Assembly (NCBI GenBank): GCA_035578155.1
Contig: JAPWDM010000021.1
Span: 5,840,204-5,904,203 of the forward strand
DNA from: Brachynemurus nebulosus
Lineage: Eukaryota > Arthropoda > Insecta > Neuroptera > Myrmeleontidae
DNA length: 64,000 nt
Direction of reading: 5' to 3'
The position numbers and the translations under genes are program-made. Below are positions 56,780 to 64,000 of the stretch, piece by piece. The notes under the pieces were generated by a model. That model saw only the letters and a program-made list of their open reading frames with translations, was not told where the DNA came from and made no database searches. The first letter of the stretch is position 1; the number at the start of each line of letters is the position of its first letter.

Positions 56780-58433
56780 AGGTATGTGTCAGGAAATTCA
56801 AAAATAAAACAATGTCTTCAAGACAAAAAATTTTCTAGAAATCGCAGGTTTCTTACTGACTGTATGAACTTAACATCCTTAAAGGATCCTTTAGTGCATA
56901 CGAAGTTGGAAATGATTAAGTTATACTGTACATTCACAATAATATAATTCATGGGCGTTTATCTAAACAGTTTTCATAATAATAATTCTTTTAAATGCAG
57001 TATGATTGAGTGTAAATAAGTTTTTCAAAACGAGGCAAATGAAAAAGATATCACAATAAGAGAAATGTGAATTTTCCCGAGCGCCGTCGTGGAAAAAAAA
57101 AGAAAATAGAATATAAAACATTTTTATGTTTTAATTCGATTAGACCGGGTAGCGAAAAGTTTTTTCTTTCGTCTTTTGATGCAATTAAAACATCTTGTAA
57201 AAATGGTTAGCTATGTTGAGTGCGTTCTGTGTCGAGGAGTGAAGAGGCGAACTAACCGTGTATCATTGTGACGTTGGCGGCAGGGGTTCACGGAGTACAT
57301 GACATGAATGATACGGTGGCGGACCACCCTTTGTTGCTGTAAGGGAACATCTCTTAACTATTATAAGTGGATGGGCCGAGAACTCATTATAGCTCGTTTT
57401 TATTAGCCCCTTAATAAGCTCAAAATACATTTTATCTTTAACATATTGCCACAAATAATCACCTAAGAATTGTATACGATATTTAAACAGTGAAAATCTC
57501 ATTTCTTTACCGTTACGTTTGTTATTACGTTTGGTTGTCGTATGAATATCCCTGTTCATTTGATTTCCCGGGCAATAGTATATTTTTAATTAAGACTTGT
57601 TTCATATTTTTCATTGTGTTCTTCGTCGTCTCTTCTTTATGGGAAGAAAAAAAAACTTATTTTTATGCAAACTTGAAGATTGTCGTCAAGTGCGATACGG
57701 CTTTTATTATTTCATTTATTATTGAATTTCCTTATCAAAAAAAAAAAATTTAACGTGCACCACTGTGCCCCTCTTCTTGACATGCACCACTCTCTGTGAT
57801 TCATTAAAACGCAATAGTAAAATACAAAAAATGTGATTACATTACCTGGCGGTTCGAACATAAATCAACTTTTTTTTGTGTAGTCGGGTTGACTGTTGGT
57901 CGTTAAATTAAATCCATTTTCTGGCATATTATTTCCATACAGTGAGTCAACTGTAACAGAAAAATATTGGGTGTCACATAAAAGTTATAACATTTTGCAA
58001 CATTATTTTGTAACATATTTTTAGAATTCCGTAGTTGCAGCATACACGCTCAGTAATATTGGACAATCTACTTGTGCAGTTTATTGAACGTTCCTTCAGA
58101 CAATTCAGTAATTTTGTTAAAGAAATTTGTGCAATAAAGTGAATGTAGGAATTGTACTTAATTAAACTGTTGTTTAATTTTAAATATGTATTAAGTGATA
58201 AGAATGTTGCAAAGCAATAAATAATTATTCTTGCAAACTAATCATTCAAACTGGTTCAAATAATAGCCATCAAATGTGACATTACAGAATAACAAACAAA
58301 TCAAACTTAAACAAATAAAGTAGTATTGCGCAATAATATCTGCAGAGTCTGCAGAGTAAAAGCTCGAGTTGCTGAACTATATGTATTTGTCGAATTTTTT
58401 ACTTTCTCGCCAATGCTGGTTATATAGTGAAAA
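56780..58433. other. Gene-poor stretch
   Basis: No recognised gene or element ends. The open frame at 57263-57559 (minus) has no known domain. Confidence 0.5.
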
Positions 58434-58692
58434 CAGGGCCGGATCTAGGGAGGTGTCGCGGGGGCACATGCCCCCTGCAAGTTTTTAGGGCGCCAAAAAC
58501 GCAAATTGAGGGGCACCAAAACTGTGAATTTGACTTTTTTTTGCTCGGCTCTTACTTTTTGCAGGGAAAAATTAAAAAATTTAAAAAATATCGTTGTGTT
58601 AGAATGTCTAATTTTGCGTTTTTCTCGGAGAGGACACCAACAAGAAAGTTTGCCCCCCCCCTCGCCTCATAATAACTGTATGTCCGTCCCTG
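58434..58692. mobile_element. Small hAT-type MITE
   Basis: The left end CAGGGCCGGATC and right end read inward CAGGGACGGACA are inverted repeats with a few mismatches. The flanks AGTGAAAA (58426-58433) and AGTGAAGC (58693-58700) are an imperfect 8-bp duplication. It has no coding sequence. Confidence 0.7.
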
Positions 58693-58700
58693 AGTGAAGC

Positions 58701-60440
58701 CATAAGAAGGGAAAATATGAAAGACAAATTTTCGCTTATGCGATTTTCATTGGATTGTGATAGGCTTCGACCATTATTCCGAACATTTTCTACATACGTT
58801 TGTGTATATCTCTGGATCTACTGGGGCGAGAGAAATGAAACTTGGCCCAAAATAATTACATATATAATGATATATAGTGATTTTTCGGAGAATTCTGGAC
58901 ATGTTGTGTATTCTTTATTCGAGAATTCTTCCTTATCAGCTGTTTTACCGGATACGGAAAGACTTAGCGAATCGACAACAATTACCCATCGTTATGCCGG
59001 GTGCTTGGTGAGCATTTCTTCGTCAGAGAAATTATGAACAAGCCTTACCACCGGTTCGTCGTCATCAGCGGTTGGTGTAGGATGCGTCACTACTTTCTGC
59101 ACTATCCGATATTTCTTGTAATGGGAATAATGTGCTTGCGAGTGCATATAGAACTTCAGCCGACATAAAAATTGGCATAAAATCCGGCATATTATGATAT
59201 AATGAAAACAAGACCTAAAGAATGAAAAGAATAAAAAAACATTTGAAATTTTACAACAAGGTAGCACTGGTATCTTTTGCACAAAGAATCGTTTTTAGAG
59301 TGAATTAAGTTCGGTATTTTTGTATTTTTGTTCCCACAAATAAACGTAATTGCAAAAAGATACAATAATGTGTTGATACTTAAATATCCAGTATTCCTGT
59401 TCATTGTATAGACTTTTCTATCGTGGCTTAGTTGACCCCCAAATAAAATTCATGTTATCGCAAGAAAAAAAATTTATAGATTTCATTAAACTATATGATG
59501 TCAGTGGTTTAGAATTAATGGCCTTTAATTTGATTTATGATAGGTTGGGGAATGATTCAAGTGGTTGCTAGTAAGGAACTACGCACTTAAAAATAAATCA
59601 ATTTCTCTATAAATATTGGTCATTGAAGTATTTTTCTTTTTTAAGTAATGTGTTTTACGTGATGAATTTTCAAATTTTGTTTTAAATAAAACGAAAGCTC
59701 TGAATAATTCCAAATTTTAACCGTAACTACCGGATATTCGGAACCGAAATTTCATCCAGTATAAGAGTTTCGGACAATTATAAGCAACTCTGATTGAAAG
59801 ACGAAGTTTAAATCGAAGAAAATTTTTGTTACATATAATTTTTTGACAAATTTTAATTAGTTCGTGTCTGACGCTAGATTTTGTGATTCGCTGGGCCAAC
59901 GTGCCGTTTCTCTGTCGTAGTATCCTGCATAACATAGCGAATTTCTGGACACAAAAATTTCTCGAATGCCCGTTTACATAGGATAATAGTTTAAAAACGT
60001 ATCTTATGTAATTTTTCCGCGTTTTCCCATGGTGTAAAAAAATTTCGAAAAATTTAAATTTTGGTAAGAGACTCTTTTCAGAGGTTCCGAGCATCAGACT
60101 CAGGCTCTAATAGCTGAATTTTCCATTCGGAAATTTGTTAAAAAACGAAATTTTGTTGGTTCAGATGGAGCGAAGGAAGGAAATTGTTTGATGATAAAGG
60201 TGATAGATAGTACACGGAGAGAAAAATCAAATAATTTATAAAATTTCAGAAAAATTATTGTCGTACTCTTTCATTTGCGCATCTGACCCGCAACGTTATG
60301 TTGCTTCGGCTGTACCTGTAAAAACTTCGAATATGCCCGATCTTTTCCGACCTTTGATTCTTTATGATCCATACAAAAATGATTGGCAACAATATATTCT
60401 AATAATATTAATAGATTTGAGCGTTACTTTATGGTATTCC
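58701..60440. other. Gene-poor stretch
   Basis: No gene recognised. 59928-59950 shares the CATCCTGCATAACATAGCG word with 20285-20490. Confidence 0.5.
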
Positions 60441-60590
60441 ATATTTGTAAATAATAAACAAATATTTTACTTCGCAAAAATACCACTTTTGTTTTGAAAG
60501 TGTGACAATATTGTCACAGTTTCAAAATAAAAGTGGTATTTTTGCGAAGTAACCTATTTGTTTATTATTTACATATATTCTAATACTAAA
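60441..60590. repeat. Palindrome with about 70-bp arms
   Basis: AATAATAAACAAATA and TTACTTCGCAAAAATACCAC are followed by a central AGTGTGACAATATTGTCACA and then the inverse. The left flank (60402-60465) is the source-like match of the short insertion at 36128-36213. 60591-61280 holds no gene that I can see. Confidence 0.85.
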
Positions 60591-62408
60591 GATAGTGGAG
60601 TAACAAAATGATGAACCATCCGTCAAGATATTGTAATGAACACTGCTTCGGCACCACACGACACCACACCAGCTAACCAGGTACTTGCAACACCAACAGT
60701 CCTGCTATGTGACCTTCATATATGATTGTGTTGATACTTTCTGCAGCTTGCCTCGCTTTGTGACAGCGTTGATACCTTCTCTTTCTTTCTTTCTACTATT
60801 AGCTTCTTTTATTCTTTTCTACTTTTCTTCTATTTTAAGATAGCATGGTAATTTTTGTAAGAAAAACAATTAAACTGTCGGAAATGGGACTTTTTACTGT
60901 GCTGTTTTACAAATTTTACGGAGCTAATATTACGGAAAGAACATTCGATCCTTTAAATTTTCTATGATTAATTATAATTTTTTTATTTTTACCGTACAAA
61001 ATTGAATATGTTCGCCTTTTACACGTCAAGTTTAAAAATTGAATAAAACAGATAATTTGATTATTTGAAAAAAAAAAATACCAAACACCCATTTTACTAG
61101 TTGTTACTACTTAAGTTGTACGTTAACTATACGGTACAAACACATGTCTAGAGAATCTAAAACGAGTGGAGTTGGGGAGGATGAACAATGAGGGATGATG
61201 ATAACTTTGTACAGTTAAGGGTAATGTTGAGGGAGAGAAAAGTTTAAAATTAAAACAATATTAAGATGAGGTATAATCATTCTATAAGATAAACGTTTTA
61301 AGTAGACAAGTCAATGAGCTCCAAGGAATTATTAAAACAATTTATTAGGGGATCCTTTACAATGTCTTCTCATGTCGACTTGTCTTGTATGTCTGTCGTG
61401 TCTTCACAAGGTTGTTTTCATTTTACCTTATTCTGTTACATATAATTACGAAATATTATCAAAATTAAAAATAATCTTTGTTAAGTGTTGACTTTTTTGT
61501 GTTTTATTGAATTATCAGAATTTTTCGCAGGTGTATAGACGAAGCCATCCTCATGGTGGCGTAGGTCAAAGTGTCACTCAAGTCTTTGGAGAGTTTCTTT
61601 ACCAACTGCGAATCTTTTTCGTAAGACTTTGCCTCCCAATGGCCTCCTAGATGAGTTGCTGATGTTCGTGTCACTTGAGAGACAGTCTGTTATTTATACT
61701 TCCGAATTTATCTGAAGATATTCATATGAAAATCCAAATTATTTCAGTTCAGTTGCTGATTTTGGTTCATCAAAATGTTTAGAATATCGTCCTACTGTCC
61801 TAACACCTCACGCCTGTCCTAGTGCTGCTGTAAGTCAATATACACCTTACATTTTACTTAATACATGACATTTAGGAAAAATCAGTTCCAAAATATGTCA
61901 AACTTACGAGAAAGAATTGCTTTTAATGTATTTTTCTTCAAAAACTCTTGTCTTTCTTGTCAGAACTAAAAAATTTCGAAAAACACAATCGACAAATGAT
62001 TTTCTTCAAAATGGCGCCACAATATAGTGGGGGTGCATTGAAATATGAATTTCACTTGTGCGTAGGAGGGACCGCGAGCAAAATTTCGAAAAATTTATTC
62101 CCGACAACTTTCTTATCTGCTCTTAAAATCGTAAATTTTGATTCTTCATAATCCTTGAACGGAATAGTTTCTGTTTTTTATTGGTATTTCATTGGCTGTT
62201 ATTCATAAATGCTTATGACTCCCACCCTTTCTCTTTGTTTTAATTTAATTTTTTTAAAAACATTTTGGTATATACGCTAATATAGTAGACAGTATATTGC
62301 GTTTTAAAATATGATTAAAACGATAAATAAATAATTTTACAATTTAAATATTAAGTAATATAAACCATAAATAAATTTTAAACAAATTTTATAATTATTG
62401 GGATTTAA

Positions 62409-62800
62409 ATTTTAGGTTGTGGAGTCTTCTCACCAGAGGTATGAAATTATGAACTTATTGTTACATTGATATTTGTATTTGTACTATATATATATTTCAT
62501 CCAATTACGGACTCTTCAGGTACATTACATATATAGATCTATAAGTACATTACTTATAGATCTATATATGTACATACATGTACTTATAGATCTATATATG
62601 TAATGTACCTGAAGAGTCCGTAATTGGATGAATAGATCTATATATGTAATGTACCTGAAGAGTCCGTAATTGGATGAAATATATATATAGTACAAATACA
62701 AATATCAATGTAACAATAAGTTCATAATTTCATACCTCTGGTGAGAAGACTCCACAACCTAAAATATAAATTCATTGAAAACTCACCAAACTAAACAAAG
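62409..62800. mobile_element. Hairpin insertion with 13-bp target duplication
   Basis: TATTGGGATTTAA flanks the insert on both sides (62396-62408 and 62801-62813), and copy 1 of the segment (about 1287-1300) has the empty site. The insert is mostly a long inverted repeat (AGGTTGTGGAGTCTTCTCAC at the left, inverted near 62740-62762) with internal CTGAAGAGTCCGTAATTGGA copies, plus a 35-bp tail after the right arm. Confidence 0.85.
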
Positions 62801-62973
62801 TATTGGGATTTAATGTACCCGGGAAAATATTAAAAGCGAAAAGTTAGACATCGATGGTTTTCATTTTACAAATCGTATGTACATACATACATATGTATTG
62901 TGTTTGGTTCGATTCATGCATTAGCTATTAGACATAATAAATATAATATTTTAATATGATTTATTTGGGGAAC

Positions 62974-63110
<137 letters not shown>

Positions 63111-63439
63111 AAATCAACATACATGTATGGTATGATATATGAATACTGTATGTTTGTCTTGCAAGGGACCCTAACCTCACTTTCTACTTGTTATTCCTTT
63201 GATACCTTCAGATTTAGAGGTCGATTCAGTTTTTAAATTTGGAGAGGTCACATTTTTTAAAAAGAATATTTCCAAATTATCATTAATGCTAGAGTCAAAT
63301 TCAATTGCCATTGTGCACAGCAGTCCCGGACCCTCCATCAGCGGGCTAATCCAGATTTGTAAGAATATCTGAAATGGATCTAGTGAAAACTGATGAAAAG
63401 TTTGATTTTTTTTCGTTTGGGGCGGTGATGTTATGATGT

Positions 63440-63900
63440 ACATACTGGAGAAAAGCGGGTGCGAGACATACATAGAAACTTATTCTAAAATGGATAAACT
63501 CGCCATGTTTTCCGCGACCAGATCGTATTACCTCAAGTTCATTCGTGAATTAAGTAAAATAATTGTACAGAAAGCGAAAGAGTTTAAAAGGCCGAGGAGC
63601 GACAGACGTGGCGAAATGGATCAACTCGCCATGTTGTCCGCGACCAGGTCGTATTACCTCAAGCTCATTATTGAATTCGGTAAAATTATATAGAAAGCGA
63701 ACGAGTTTAGGAGGCCGAGGAGCGACAGACGTGGCGAAATGGATCAACTCGCCATGTTGTCCGCGACCTTAATTAGGTAAAATAATTGTCTAGAAAGCGA
63801 AAGAGTTTAAGAGGCCGAAGAGCGACAAACGTGGCGAAATGCATCAACTCGCCATGTTGCCCGTGACCAGGTCGTATTACTTCAAGCTCATTCTTGAATC
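63440..63900 (+). repeat. Family A tandem repeat in duplication copy 2
   Basis: Four units of about 115 bp. Two consecutive units are in one frame beginning ATG (63490 and 63616), reading MDxLAMxSATRSYYLK each time. A second frame keeps GATDVAKWINSPCCPRPG. Neither frame is a likely gene by itself. Confidence 0.85.
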
Positions 63901-64000
63901 CGGTACTTGACTGTATTTAAAATTTGTGTCAAATGTTAAATAATTCTATGCATTATCATTACATATGTCCAATTTTAATGATGAAACATAAAAAAATTGA

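Noticed and set aside
57263..57559. 98-codon minus-strand frame ending in a Pro-rich tail
   Set aside because: No recognisable domain or second copy; could be chance in a long open stretch.
60258..60497. 79-codon open frame with a hydrophobic C-terminus
   Set aside because: Its second half is the palindromic repeat also inserted at 36128-36213, so the apparent membrane segment is repeat-derived.

Overview
The window looks like eukaryotic, almost certainly arthropod and most probably insect, nuclear DNA. It is strongly AT-rich, has no long uninterrupted host gene, and is packed with decayed transposable elements and repeats. The insect reading rests on the mix of relics: a gypsy/errantivirus-type element with an env gene, a Tc1-type DD34E mariner, pogo/Tigger, hAT, piggyBac-like and Helitron-like elements, a Penelope-like element, copia, and a non-LTR element. 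A sap-sucking hemipteran is my best guess but is weakly supported. I recognise no host gene with confidence. One 44-codon candidate first exon (1562-1693, minus) is the best non-transposon candidate.

Layout. 1-2270 and 61281-64000 are diverged direct copies of one segment, so the ends of the window are a segmental duplication about 61 kb apart. 3007-3895 holds three copies of a tRNA-like unit, two direct and one inverted. 4620-13200 is an inverted-repeat structure (E0). Its arms carry tandem repeats and an about 100-codon open frame; its interior holds a dead Tigger transposase and a dead copy of an uncharacterised Cys-rich transposon gene. 13671-14893 is a 5'- and 3'-truncated non-LTR retrotransposon. 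18199-19812 is a complete but dead Tc1/mariner with TA duplications. 22123-22990 is a gypsy pol fragment, followed by a hAT derivative with a perfect 8-bp target duplication (23540-24388).

25430-30370 (E1) and 35694-42797 (E2) are two members of one foldback-like family that share terminal repeats of about 61 bp. E1 carries a convergent, tail-overlapping pair of small genes, each with a TATA box, plus a nested Helitron-like insertion and a GAGTGACTC array. E2 has 2-kb arms made of about 100-bp tandem units (10 left, 14 right) and a different interior. Between them lie repeat family R (30893-33183) and a Penelope-like element (33183-35693). 42836-43398 is a second, complementary fragment of the Cys-rich transposon gene. 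44659-47190 is a copia pol relic. 47310-50168 repeats the 23-24 kb and 31-32 kb modules in a new combination and ends in a TTAA-flanked piggyBac-like MITE. 50835-52990 is a satellite of about 134 bp containing a hAT-type MITE whose empty site is visible in neighbouring units. 53705-54352 is a palindrome and long TA tracts. 54360-56770 is an errantivirus-like integrase and env relic split by a 935-bp TA-flanked MITE.

Nothing here forms a metabolic or regulatory pathway. The genes are remnants of selfish elements, and the interest lies in the foldback family with its two-gene cargo, the recurring R-A-T-D-V-A-K-E-A peptide repeat family, and the cleanly dated nested insertions.
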